From: JAWXCH01 sp034440595
GTDB lineage: Bacteria > Planctomycetota > Planctomycetia > Pirellulales > JALHPA01
Assembly: GCA_034440595.1 (NCBI GenBank)
Contig: JAWXCH010000049.1
Span: forward strand, 1-42,472
Direction: 5' to 3'
Length of the DNA stretch: 42,472 bases
In this document: piece after piece, positions 26,298-34,838 of the stretch
Layout of the letters: the number at the start of each line of letters is the position of its first letter
How positions within the stretch are numbered: position 1 is the first letter of the stretch
Program-made: the position numbers and the translations under genes
Notes under the pieces: generated by a model
What the model saw: the letters and a program-made list of their open reading frames with translations, nothing else
Databases searched by the model: none
What the model was told of the DNA's origin: nothing

Positions 26298-27170
26298 TTA
26301 CTTAGCCAACCGACGACGAGCCACCCAGCCAACTAGGCCGACGGCACCCAGGCCAAGCAGCGCGATTGCGGATGGTTCTGGAACAACTTCAAATTTCATG
26401 CTTTGCAGCACAAACGAACGACTGTTGGCACCGTTTGAGAGCAAGCTGCCGAATCCTACGCCTGTGATTCGCGTCATCTTGTCGTGAATCGTGCCAGCGG
26501 CACCAAGTGGTACTGCGACTTCGGTGTCGTTCACCCAAAAGGACAGTGGCTGCATGTTCGCAATTCCCGCCTTCGTAGGATCATACTCCAGAACGAACTT
26601 GTGAAAAGAAGCTTGTGCAGCCAATGCGCTGGCTGGCAGCGCGACACCGGGAGTAGCGGCAGGTGATTTGTCCCACCAGTTCTGAACACTTCCACCACTC
26701 AGCATCAGTCGATGTGTGATGCTGTTGACCGCGATGTTTTGTGTGCCAGTTCCTTCATGGAACCCAATGATCAGATTATTCCAGGAAGTGTGAGCGCTTT
26801 TCACCACCACAGTGAGGCGCAGAACGTCGTTGACGCCAGTCAGGTCCATGTCGTAAGGAACCCCAACATGGGTCGTGCTGGAGCTACCATCGTTCGGTGC
26901 CGAATGCAAGCCACGACCGAGGCCACCTTCATTTTCAGCAATTTGAAATTTGAAACTGCCGGTCCCCGGCACTCGGAAGATAAAATCTCCCACGCCAGCA
27001 ACAGCATTCTGGGGATGATGAAGGGGAAAAGTACCGGTACGCTCTTTCCACGTTGCGTTTGTTTCCGTCGTGAAATCCTCATCAAAAATCACGGCTGCTT
27101 GTGCAGCTTGGCTGGCACCAATAATGGCACCCAGCAGCAATGCTGCAATTGTCTTGAAATGCAACTTCAT
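26298..27170 (-). CDS. PEP-CTERM-anchored secreted protein
   Basis: The 290-residue protein has an N-terminal signal peptide (about 1-24, SQAAQAA) and a C-terminal PEP-CTERM sorting signal. The latter consists of VPEPSAIALLGLGAVGLVGW followed by ARRRLAK: the PEP motif, a membrane helix and a basic tail. Such signals are processed by exosortase (EpsH/XrtA-type), usually in organisms with exopolysaccharide. The middle, about 220 residues, is strand-rich, with FDEDFTTETNATWKERTG near the start, and resembles a concanavalin-like fold; no catalytic residues are visible. AAGGA precedes the chosen ATG by 7 bases. Confidence 0.88.
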   Translation of the reverse strand: MKLHFKTIAALLLGAIIGASQAAQAAVIFDEDFTTETNATWKERTGTFPLHHPQNAVAGVGDFIFRVPGTGSFKFQIAENEGGLGRGLHSAPNDGSSSTTHVGVPYDMDLTGVNDVLRLTVVVKSAHTSWNNLIIGFHEGTGTQNIAVNSITHRLMLSGGSVQNWWDKSPAATPGVALPASALAAQASFHKFVLEYDPTKAGIANMQPLSFWVNDTEVAVPLGAAGTIHDKMTRITGVGFGSLLSNGANSRSFVLQSMKFEVVPEPSAIALLGLGAVGLVGWVARRRLAK

Positions 27171-27461
27171 ACGATGTCCTTCAATTGAATCGAATAGTGC
27201 TGCGCGACCAAGCATGCCAGGACGAACGAATTACGCGCGAAACCAATCTGCCTTGCAGAGCATCGCTCCACATTCCCCCGACAAGATCTAACCGCGTAAT
27301 GCCCCGGCATTTAGTCGCGGCCCCAATAAACTGATCAAGCACCCCCCTTTTGAATTGTTGCCCCGAATATTCAGAATATTACGAATATCTAACACAAACA
27401 AAATGAAATGCTTATGGGTGTCAACGATTTGGCGCCTCTATAAGGCCGGTTTGTGGAAAAT

Positions 27462-27502
27462 ATATCAAATGTGGTTGATATCATCCGCCAGCAGTTTGAT
27501 AT
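27462..27502. promoter_or_regulatory. ATATCAA-N6-TTGATAT dyad with third half-site
   Basis: ATATCAA (27462-27468) and TTGATAT (27475-27481) form a 7-6-7 dyad. Another TTGATAT lies at 27496-27502, 21 bases from the previous one, two helical turns away. The arrangement fits a dimeric DNA-binding protein with an accessory half-site. Confidence 0.4.
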
Positions 27503-27530
27503 CTGCAGGTTAGTTGTAGGCGACTAGATG

Positions 27531-27550
27531 ATTGGTTGATCGTAACCAAT
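27531..27550. promoter_or_regulatory. ATTGGTT-N6-AACCAAT dyad
   Basis: This perfect 7-bp inverted repeat has a 6-base spacer, the same geometry as the dyad 69 bases upstream but with a different half-site. It is a candidate operator in the divergent region. Confidence 0.4.
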
Positions 27551-27711
27551 TGCTACAAATCAGGTTATGTACGTCACATACTAATAGGGTCGCCGCGTTC
27601 AGAAAATCATTCGACCCAGAATCCTCACAATTTCCAAAACACCTATTTATCCCATTTGCCATGTCGTTGAGAGCAACGACTCGTGCCGATCACCACTGGC
27701 TTTAACGCAGC

Positions 27712-27741
27712 TTGACAAAACATGCTGACCAATCCCCTAAT
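27712..27741 (+). promoter_or_regulatory. Candidate promoter of the acidic-protein gene
   Basis: A perfect TTGACA at 27712-27717 is followed after 18 bases by CCTAAT at 27736-27741, with four of six -10 positions. It would give a leader of about 80 bases before the ATG at 27829. The TTG of this -35 box is in frame with the gene but is unlikely to be a start codon. Confidence 0.4.
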
Positions 27742-27828
27742 AGCACATTCGCCAATATCAAGATCTCAGTTGCCGAGGGGGAACCCTCGAGGCAACTGCT
27801 TATAACGTCAACAGATAGGAATCTGCTT

Positions 27829-28182
27829 ATGTTTTTGTCGGCCGAGTCGTCCGAACCGGGAATCCTCGGATTTGGCACCGTCGAGCCTACTCTGCCGACA
27901 GGTGGAGCGCCCGCTCCTGCAGACATTAAGCTGCCTCCCCCGGGGGCGGTCAAAATTGTCGCGTCTGACGACGACGAGGTGGAAGAAGAAGAGGAGGATA
28001 TTCTGCCGGTGAATCCGGAGGTCATTGAGGCAGATGAGGAGTTCGACGAAGAGGACTTCGACGATGATTTCGACGATGACTTTGAAGAGGATCAGGACGA
28101 CCTCAACTTGTCTGAGGAGTTGGAAGAAGTCAAAGAAGACGATGACGATGAATTGGAAGAGCTGGATGACGACGATCTATAG
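27829..28182 (+). CDS. Small extremely acidic protein
   Basis: The 117-residue product starts at the ATG at 27829, with AGGA about 8 bases upstream. The first 45 residues include a Pro/Gly-rich stretch (PTLPTGGAPAPADIK). From about residue 50 on it is almost entirely Asp and Glu, with runs such as EEEEED, DDDFDDDFEED and EDDDDELEELDDDDL. No fold or family is recognised. The base composition is consistent with neighbours, and the tail uses both GAC/GAT and GAA/GAG, so it is a coding low-complexity tract. A role in binding divalent metals or basic proteins is speculation. The next gene starts 32 bases after. Confidence 0.7.
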   Translation: MFLSAESSEPGILGFGTVEPTLPTGGAPAPADIKLPPPGAVKIVASDDDEVEEEEEDILPVNPEVIEADEEFDEEDFDDDFDDDFEEDQDDLNLSEELEEVKEDDDDELEELDDDDL

Positions 28183-28214
28183 TCTTTGCTGAATCTCTAT
28201 GTTGATATATTTTC

Positions 28215-28727
28215 ATGTCCGAATCGTTGTCAGTCGAAATAAATCAGAGTAATGGGCCACGGGTTGCCTCCCCTCATCAGTGCAAAGCCATTTCGTACGG
28301 ACTGACCGCGATTTTCGGCCTGCTGCTGGTGACATTGGTCGGCTGTTCTGCCAAAACAGAATCCCTCATTGAGCAGCAGATCGGCATTCTCGAACGTGCC
28401 ACAACGATTCTTCGGCAGGTGGCAGACAATGATCAGGCGAATCAGGCAGTACCTCCGGTCATAGACGACGCAGAGCTGCAGAAGCGACTCGCTCAATCTG
28501 GCCAGCAAATGAACGAACTGCGGACTGAGTTGACCGAATTGATTCCGCAAATCAAAGCCCTGCAATTGAACTCGGAGAAGAAATCCGAGTTGGAAACAGC
28601 GAACCTGTCAAAGTACGAGCCTGCTCTGATATCGTTCAACACACAGGTCCAGCGTATTCGTGGCTTACGAACGAAGGACATAGTCTGGACCGAGTTCATC
28701 GCCACCATCGATCAGGTTGAGCGTTAA
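28215..28727 (+). CDS. Probable lipoprotein with helical body
   Basis: The 170-residue product has a long hydrophilic N-terminus followed by a hydrophobic segment near residues 28-43. The segment ends in LVGC, which fits a lipobox with Cys44 as the lipidated residue, so a lipoprotein or membrane-anchored protein is likely. The rest is predicted helical or coiled coil (LIEQQIGILERATTILRQVA; RLAQSGQQMNELRTELTELI). No family recognised. The gene lies 32 bases after the acidic-protein gene and probably shares its transcript. Confidence 0.7.
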   Translation: MSESLSVEINQSNGPRVASPHQCKAISYGLTAIFGLLLVTLVGCSAKTESLIEQQIGILERATTILRQVADNDQANQAVPPVIDDAELQKRLAQSGQQMNELRTELTELIPQIKALQLNSEKKSELETANLSKYEPALISFNTQVQRIRGLRTKDIVWTEFIATIDQVER

Positions 28728-28890
28728 CGCGCCGCGTGACTCCGGCTCTCCTTATGCCAACTGAGGTATCTTCGCCGCACCAGTCTGCTGGTAGTCGAAT
28801 GGTCGGCAGCCTGTTAAACTGTAAGGCTTTAGGTCGGACGCCATGGACGACCTCTTTCGGTATCGTCGCCGTTTTTTTGGTCAGATCAGC

Positions 28891-31800
28891 ATGTTTGAAT
28901 CGGTTGCAGGCAACGTCAACTTTCCGACGCTCGAAAACGAAATCGGCCGCTTCTGGCGCGAGCGCCGGATCTACGATCTCTCGCTGGCGCAGCGCGCCGG
29001 TAGCCCGCGGTTCGTGTTTTACGAAGGCCCACCGACGGCTAACGGCATGCCGCATCCTGGTCACTGCCTGACGCGCTCGATCAAGGATCTCTACCCGCGC
29101 TATCGAACCATGCGCGGCTATCTGTGTGAACGCAAAGCGGGCTGGGATACGCACGGCCTGCCGGTCGAGGTCGAAGTCTGTAAAGAACTGGGCATACACA
29201 GCAAAGAAGAGATTGAAGCATACGGCATTGAGCCGTTCATCCACCGTTGCCAGGCGAGTGTTTGGCGCTACATGCAAGAATGGGAACGACTGACCGAGCG
29301 ACTCGGCTTTTGGATCAAGCTGGACGAAGCGTATGTCACTTATCATCAGAGCTTCATTGAAAGTGTCTGGTGGTCGCTAAAGCAGTTGTTCGATCGAGGA
29401 CTGTTATATCAAGGGCACAAGATCGTCTGGCGGTGGGCTCAAGGTGGCACCGCCCTTTCGGCTGGCGAAGTCGGCCAGGGATATCGCGAAGTGGCCGATC
29501 CGAGCGTGTACGTAAAGTTCCCGCTGGTTGCCGATGCGAAGACCAAGGCTCTCGATTTGACCGGCGCGAGTTTGTTGGTCTGGACGACGACTCCCTGGAC
29601 ATTGCCCAGCAATCAGTTCGCTGCCGTGAATCCAGAGTTGGAGTATGCAGTTGTCGTTGATCCGGAATTGCCGGACGAGCGGCTGATCATTGCCGCCGCA
29701 CTGGTCGAAACCATCGCGAAGAAGATCGGTCGCGAATTGGTAGTGAGCAAAACTGTTCCGGGCGCTGACCTGATCGGCTGCCGCTATGTGCCGCCGTTTG
29801 ATAATTACTACGCGACGCAAGGGACACAGCAAGGGACTCACAAATCATCTGGCAAGCAACAGCATCTAGCCTGGCGAGTTGTCGGTGCGCCGTTTGTGAC
29901 GACCGACAGCGGCTCGGGTGTTGTGCATCAGGCACCAGCGTTTGGTGAAGTTGACTTTCAGGTTCTGCAAGATGAACAAGCGCGATTTGAAAAAGATGGC
30001 CCACAATTGATTTGCGCCGTCAGTCCCGACGGCAAATTCACGGCGGAAGGACCAGACTATTGTCGCGGTCGCTGGGTGAAGGATTGCGATCGCGAAATCA
30101 TTCGTGACCTGAAAGACCGCGGGCTGCTATACCACCGCGAAGAATACCGACATGAGTATCCATTTTGCTGGCGCGCCGAACAAGATCCCCTGATTCAGTA
30201 CCCGCGACAAAGTTGGTTTATCAAGACCACCGCGTTTAAGGATCAGATGCTGGCCAATAACGAGCAAATCAATTGGCTGCCCGAACATATCAAGCATGGC
30301 CGCTTTGGAAACTTTTTAGAAACAAACGTCGACTGGGCGTTGTCGCGCGAACGGTATTGGGGCACGCCGCTGCCGATCTGGCAATGCACCGGTTGCGGGC
30401 GTATGGAAGCCGTCGAATGCTACGACGATTTGCTGACCAAGCCAGGCATGACCGGTGCCGAGGTGTGGCAAACTGCGAAGCAGAACGATCCGTCGTTGGT
30501 GGATGATCTGCGTGTGCACAAACCGTACATCGACGCGATCACTTTTGATTCGACTTGTTGTACCGATGGCGCACGGATGCAGCGTGTCCCCGACGTGATC
30601 GACTGCTGGTATGACAGTGGTGCGATGCCGTTTGCACAATGGGGCTACCGCGGAGAAACCGGGCCGGCCGCTGCGCGCGAGAACTTTCATCAACAGTTTC
30701 CAGCGGACTTTATCAGCGAAGCGATCGATCAGACGCGCGGCTGGTTCTATAGTCAACTGGCGATTAGCACATTGCTATTTGGCGGCAAGAGTGCAGCTCC
30801 AGAGGCTGCACCAGTTGGTGAAGTCCAAGGCTCAATGTTGCGACCGGCGGCTGCCAAGGGTGCACCAGCGCATGTGTATCCGCATCCGTTCAGAAACTGC
30901 ATCGTGCTGGGCCTGATGCTGGGCGAAGATGGCCAGAAGATGTCCAAGAGCAAGAGAAACTACCGCGAGCCTAATGAAATCTTTGACAAGTACGGTGCCG
31001 ATGCACTGCGCTGGTACTTCTTTGCAAACCAGCCGCCGTGGACCAGCATTCGCTACAGCGAGCAAGCCATCAAGGAGAGCGTGCCAGAGTTTCTGCTGCG
31101 GCTGTGGAATGTCTATAGCTTCTTTACAATCTATGCCAATATCGATGAATTCGATCCGGCCAAGTCCATCACCGGGGATGCCGGACAATTGGAACTGGCG
31201 CTATTGCAGCGTGCCAAAGGTTATCGACCGCTTACCAAACGGCGCGAGCTGGATCGCTGGATTCTCAGCGAGCTACACCTGACCGCCGCCACAGTGATTG
31301 AGCGGATGGATGCATACGACAATTACGCCGCCTGTGCGGTGCTGCGCGAGTTCGTCGATGCACTCTCCAACTGGTATGTCCGCCGCAGCCGCGATCGATT
31401 CTGGACCGAGGACAAGCAGGATCCAGATAAGATCGATGCCTACTGGACCTTATACGAGTGCCTGTTGACGACTTGCAAGCTGGTCGCGCCGTTCACGCCG
31501 TTTGTCGCCGAAGCAGTGTGGCAGAACTTGGCAGTGAAGGTCTTTGGCAATCGTGTGATCGAGAGCGTGCATCTGTGCGATTACCCTGCCGGTGATCCGC
31601 AGTTCATCGATCGAGAACTTTCCAGACGATCGCGCACTGTTCGCGAAATCGCTTCCCTTGGTCGTGCCGCACGAACCAGTTCCCGACTAAAAGTCCGCCA
31701 GCCGTTGAGCAAGGTCGAGGTGATCCTCGCAGATCGCTCAGCACAGCCGTGGTTGACCGATCACTTGCAGTTGATTTGCGAAGAACTGAACGTCAAGCAG

Positions 31801-32385
31801 GTCGAGTTCGCCGCCAATGCGGACCAGTACATCACGTACTCTGTGCTACCGGATCTGAAGCGTCTGGGGCCAAAACTTGGCAAGCGGCTACCGGCGATGA
31901 AGGCCGCAATCGCAAAAGCAGACGCCGCGCAGTTGCTGCACGATCTGGAGGAAAATTCGCTGGTGACTATTGAGCTACCCGACGGGCCAGTTCAACTGGA
32001 CCGCGAGGACTTGCAAGTGCGCATGGCTGCCAAACCCGGCTGGGCTGCCGCACAAGGAAAAGAGGCGGTGGTTGTGCTGGCCACGGAACTGAACGATGAG
32101 CTGATTTGCGAAGGTCTAGCCCGCGAGGTCACGCACTCGATCCAGACTCGTCGCAAAGAACTTGGCCTGAACTTCACCGATCGAGTGGCCATCGAAATAC
32201 GGAGCGACGACGAACTATTGCGCCGTGCCATCGATGAAAACCGAGCCTGGATTCAAGGAGAGGTGCTGGCCACGCAGCTCAACTGCGGACCAACGAGTGA
32301 GGAGTTTCCATCGATCAATTGCGATCCAGTCGAATTGACGGTCGAAGGGCATGCCTTGCACTTGGCCGTCAAAGTGGTGATTTAG
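28891..32385 (+). CDS. ileS: Isoleucyl-tRNA synthetase, type 2
   Basis: This 1164-residue class I synthetase charges tRNA-Ile. The HIGH motif is HPGH at residues 55-58 in PTANGMPHPGH, and KMSKS is at 683-687 in KMSKSKRNY. GWDTHGLPVE is the form typical of the type 2, eukaryote/archaea-like IleRS rather than the type 1 WDCHGLPIE. The CP1 editing domain, the anticodon-binding domain (SNWYVRRSRDRFW) and the long C-terminal region are complete. I chose the ATG at 28891 because the family begins with MFESVAGNVNFP; an ATG at 28843 would add 16 residues. A Pro/Ala-rich insertion (about residues 632-660) precedes KMSKS. Confidence 0.95.
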   Translation: MFESVAGNVNFPTLENEIGRFWRERRIYDLSLAQRAGSPRFVFYEGPPTANGMPHPGHCLTRSIKDLYPRYRTMRGYLCERKAGWDTHGLPVEVEVCKELGIHSKEEIEAYGIEPFIHRCQASVWRYMQEWERLTERLGFWIKLDEAYVTYHQSFIESVWWSLKQLFDRGLLYQGHKIVWRWAQGGTALSAGEVGQGYREVADPSVYVKFPLVADAKTKALDLTGASLLVWTTTPWTLPSNQFAAVNPELEYAVVVDPELPDERLIIAAALVETIAKKIGRELVVSKTVPGADLIGCRYVPPFDNYYATQGTQQGTHKSSGKQQHLAWRVVGAPFVTTDSGSGVVHQAPAFGEVDFQVLQDEQARFEKDGPQLICAVSPDGKFTAEGPDYCRGRWVKDCDREIIRDLKDRGLLYHREEYRHEYPFCWRAEQDPLIQYPRQSWFIKTTAFKDQMLANNEQINWLPEHIKHGRFGNFLETNVDWALSRERYWGTPLPIWQCTGCGRMEAVECYDDLLTKPGMTGAEVWQTAKQNDPSLVDDLRVHKPYIDAITFDSTCCTDGARMQRVPDVIDCWYDSGAMPFAQWGYRGETGPAAARENFHQQFPADFISEAIDQTRGWFYSQLAISTLLFGGKSAAPEAAPVGEVQGSMLRPAAAKGAPAHVYPHPFRNCIVLGLMLGEDGQKMSKSKRNYREPNEIFDKYGADALRWYFFANQPPWTSIRYSEQAIKESVPEFLLRLWNVYSFFTIYANIDEFDPAKSITGDAGQLELALLQRAKGYRPLTKRRELDRWILSELHLTAATVIERMDAYDNYAACAVLREFVDALSNWYVRRSRDRFWTEDKQDPDKIDAYWTLYECLLTTCKLVAPFTPFVAEAVWQNLAVKVFGNRVIESVHLCDYPAGDPQFIDRELSRRSRTVREIASLGRAARTSSRLKVRQPLSKVEVILADRSAQPWLTDHLQLICEELNVKQVEFAANADQYITYSVLPDLKRLGPKLGKRLPAMKAAIAKADAAQLLHDLEENSLVTIELPDGPVQLDREDLQVRMAAKPGWAAAQGKEAVVVLATELNDELICEGLAREVTHSIQTRRKELGLNFTDRVAIEIRSDDELLRRAIDENRAWIQGEVLATQLNCGPTSEEFPSINCDPVELTVEGHALHLAVKVVI

Positions 32386-32417
32386 AAATCTTCACATATG
32401 GTTTGCGTTCAGCTTTT

Positions 32418-32445
32418 GTGTGCCACTGGCTCCGCCAGTGCGAAT
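32418..32445. repeat. 28-bp palindromic dispersed repeat, copy 2
   Basis: This is the inverted copy of 6072-6099, identical over 28 bases, in the 105-base gap between ileS and purN. The 7-bp arms CACTGGC and GCCAGTG with loop TCC would make a hairpin in the transcript on either strand. Sequence identity ends abruptly at both edges of the 28 bases. Confidence 0.75.
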
Positions 32446-32490
32446 GATGAGCCTGAGAGTTTTTGATCGCTCCTATTTGTTCCGCCTAAC

Positions 32491-33132
32491 ATGACAAACA
32501 AACTTCGCGTCGTTGTACTGATCTCCGGCGGAGGGACCACGCTGCGCAATTTGATCGATTGCACCAAGAATAAATCACTGCCGATTGATATCGTCGGCGT
32601 CGTAAGTAGCACCGAATCAGCACGTGGGCTGCTCTTTGCCGAGGGTGCGGGCATCCCTTCCGTTGTGCTACGGCATGCAAAGCAGCAGTCGCTGGAGCAG
32701 TACAGCGAGAGTCTCTTTGACTATTGTCGCCAGGCCGGTGCGCAACTGGTGGTCATGGCCGGGTGGTTAAAACTACTGCGAATACCTGAAGACTTTGCTG
32801 ATCGCGTGGTAAATATTCATCCAGCGCTGATTCCGGCGTTTTGCGGCCAGGGAATGTACGGCCAGCGCGTCCACGAGGCGGTACTGGCCAAAGGTGCCAA
32901 AGTCAGCGGCTGCACGGTACACTTTGTAGACAACCAATACGATCACGGGCCAATCATCGCACAGCGCGCGGTTCCTGTTTTAGCAGACGACACGCCACAC
33001 TCATTAGCGGCGCGCGTCTTTGCCGCGGAGTGCGAGCTGTATCCCACTGTGTTACGGTGGATTGTTGCTGCCGGGAAGATTCGCGTCGAGGGTCGTCAAG
33101 TACGATTTGACACCACTCGCGCCGATTCATAG
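32491..33132 (+). CDS. purN: Phosphoribosylglycinamide formyltransferase
   Basis: The 213-residue enzyme transfers the formyl group of 10-formyl-THF to GAR in purine synthesis. The substrate loop ISGGGTTLRNLID is at residues 11-23. The catalytic triad is present: N108 and H110 in VNIHPALIPAF, and D151 in QYDHGPII. Length is normal. It lies 105 bases after ileS. The stop is 2 bases from the stop of the convergent GNAT gene, leaving no space for a terminator. Confidence 0.94.
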   Translation: MTNKLRVVVLISGGGTTLRNLIDCTKNKSLPIDIVGVVSSTESARGLLFAEGAGIPSVVLRHAKQQSLEQYSESLFDYCRQAGAQLVVMAGWLKLLRIPEDFADRVVNIHPALIPAFCGQGMYGQRVHEAVLAKGAKVSGCTVHFVDNQYDHGPIIAQRAVPVLADDTPHSLAARVFAAECELYPTVLRWIVAAGKIRVEGRQVRFDTTRADS

Positions 33133-33134
33133 AC

Positions 33135-33665
33135 CTATTGTTGCTGCTGCTCCTGCTGACGATCGACCGATAGGTACCCGAGTCGATCGTAGAAACTTGC
33201 AGCCTCTTGCCACGCAACGTGCGTCTCCAGCCATATCTCGCGGTAGCCCGCGTCCCAGGCTGCTGATTCAACCGCGTGCATCAGCAGGCGCCCGACCCCG
33301 CGCCCTCTCCAAGCTGGCAAAACGCACAACCAGTGTACGACCGCTTTGGCCGATGGACCCTCTCCTCGCAACGCCAGAGCCACCGTTCCTATCGCCTGAC
33401 TTTCTGAACCGGAGCCTGTCCTTGGCGGATGCGCAAACCACAGACGCTCGGGCTGCCACCAAGGCTTGTCGAGAAACTCGCGTTGAAAGTCCGCTTCCGT
33501 CCATTGGCCTACGCCAACACGCTGCCGCGCAAAGGCTCGTTGTCGCAAATCCAGCCACAAACCAACGTCCGCCGGGCCGGAAAAATGCCGTAACGAACAG
33601 GCCGTACCGGTGCTAGCGGCCGGGGGGACTGCGAGGAATTTGCGACGTTGGATCACAGGGAGCAT
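33135..33665 (-). CDS. GNAT family N-acetyltransferase
   Basis: This 176-residue protein carries a GNAT fold, which transfers acetyl from acetyl-CoA to an amine. The core motif A is VHWLCVLPAWRGRGVGRLLM, with the R/Q-x-x-G-x-G/A signature (RGRGVG) for CoA pyrophosphate binding. SFYDRLGY near the C-terminus is the typical end of the fold. The substrate is unknown. The last residues are a poly-Gln tail (QQEQQQQ). It converges on purN. The first 20 residues are weakly conserved and may not all be translated. Confidence 0.85.
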   Translation of the reverse strand: MLPVIQRRKFLAVPPAASTGTACSLRHFSGPADVGLWLDLRQRAFARQRVGVGQWTEADFQREFLDKPWWQPERLWFAHPPRTGSGSESQAIGTVALALRGEGPSAKAVVHWLCVLPAWRGRGVGRLLMHAVESAAWDAGYREIWLETHVAWQEAASFYDRLGYLSVDRQQEQQQQ

Positions 33666-33715
33666 GGCAAATCAGTATATCGGACTCCAGCTCGCCGTAC
33701 CCCTAAGCCGAAAAG

Positions 33716-33745
33716 TTGACGTATAGCACCAGAACAACGTATATT
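33716..33745 (+). promoter_or_regulatory. Promoter of the BMC operon regulator
   Basis: TTGACG at 33716-33721 and TATATT at 33740-33745 lie 18 bases apart, a good sigma70-type match. ACGTATA words occur at 33719 and 33737, overlapping both boxes, and could be repressor half-sites. A weaker second pair (TTGATT 33840-33845, AATAAT 33863-33868, 17-base spacer) is nearer the regulator's start codon. Confidence 0.45.
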
Positions 33746-33908
33746 ACGCAAGCCGTTGGCATGCAACGACTTGGAAGATATTTTGAATGATGACGATCAC
33801 TGTTTTGAAGGTAATGACAGATTTCAATCAAACAGATGATTGATTCCAGTCGATTCGTGTGTAATAATCTATCTAGACGCTACACACGCGCTGGGAGTCT
33901 GTCGAATC

Positions 33909-34763
33909 GTGGTGGAAGAAAGACGCAATCGTCTGCTGGAACTGGTTCGTAGCAAGGGTTTTGCCTCGCTGCCTGAGCTGGTGGATGAATTGCAGGTCTC
34001 GGAATCGACGATTCGTCGCGATCTGGACCACCTGGAGGAGATCGGCTCGGCCAAGCGGACGCATGGCGGGGTGTTTTATACCGGCAGTTCGCCTCGTTTT
34101 CCGCATTTTGATGAGCGGCAACCGGCCAACTGGGACCATAAGCGGGTCATAGCCCGCCGCGCAGTAGAGTTGATCGAAGATGGAGACACGTTGCTGCTGG
34201 ACGGGGGATCCACGGCCTACGAAGTGGCTCAGTTGCTGGTCGGCAGGCAACTGCAGATCGTGACCAACTCGCTGCCCGTGGCCAACCTGTTTGCGTCCAA
34301 CACGAACACCGACCTGGTGCTACTTGGCGGGTACGTTTACCCGCGGACGGGAGTGGCACTGGGACCATATACAAACGAAATGCTCAAGCAGCTCAACGTT
34401 CGCAAGACGGTGCTGAGTGTGGCTGGAATTAACGATCGAGGTTACTTCAATAGCAATTTGCTGCTGGTCGAAACCGAGCGAGCAATGATGCAGGCGGCAG
34501 ACGAAGTGATTGTAGTCGCCGATAGTACAAAGTTTGGCCGACAGAGCCTGGCTCATCTGGCGGCATTGGGAGATGTACAGCAGATAGTGGTTGATGAAGA
34601 CATTACACCGGAGTGGCAGTCGAAGCTGACCGCAGCCGGAGTGAACGTTCTGGTCGCCAAGCGTGAGCCAAATAATCCGCAGGGGGAAATTGCTGCACCG
34701 CAACTGTCAAGCGTGGAAAATCCTGCGGCAGGTAGTACCGCAGCACAACCATCGGCGCAGTAG
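33909..34763 (+). CDS. DeoR-family transcriptional regulator of the BMC operon
   Basis: The 284-residue protein has the DeoR layout. The N-terminal winged helix-turn-helix (about residues 4-58) contains LPELVDELQVSESTIRRDLD. The C-terminal sugar-phosphate sensor domain (about 75-235) contains LLLDGGSTAYEVAQLL and VVADSTKFG. Such regulators respond to phosphorylated sugars, which fits an operon for fuculose/rhamnulose phosphate. The family usually starts 'M..EERR..IL', so I chose the GTG at 33909, with GGGAG about 11 bases upstream; a TTG at 33840 would add 23 unrelated residues. It is followed 75 bases later by the BMC genes. Confidence 0.9.
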   Translation: MVEERRNRLLELVRSKGFASLPELVDELQVSESTIRRDLDHLEEIGSAKRTHGGVFYTGSSPRFPHFDERQPANWDHKRVIARRAVELIEDGDTLLLDGGSTAYEVAQLLVGRQLQIVTNSLPVANLFASNTNTDLVLLGGYVYPRTGVALGPYTNEMLKQLNVRKTVLSVAGINDRGYFNSNLLLVETERAMMQAADEVIVVADSTKFGRQSLAHLAALGDVQQIVVDEDITPEWQSKLTAAGVNVLVAKREPNNPQGEIAAPQLSSVENPAAGSTAAQPSAQ

Positions 34764-34838
34764 TCGGCCTTGCAACGCTAATTTGGAACACACTATCAAA
34801 ATTATTTAGTTCACAGCACGCCTGATCCAATATAACGC

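Larger units (their letters stand above)
27171..27828. other. 658-bp divergent intergenic region rich in dyads
   Basis: No gene is seen, although this is one of the most AT-rich parts of the window. It contains three direct repeats of GAATATT/GAATATC at 27365, 27374 and 27383 (9-bp period) and two inverted repeats of identical geometry (27462-27481 and 27531-27550), which are listed separately. The region separates the PEP-CTERM gene from the acidic-protein gene, and it probably holds the control sites of one or both. Confidence 0.5.

Noticed and set aside
27712..27828. Upstream extension of the acidic protein from a TTG
   Set aside because: The TTG is the first half of a perfect TTGACA box; the ATG at 27829 has a ribosome site.
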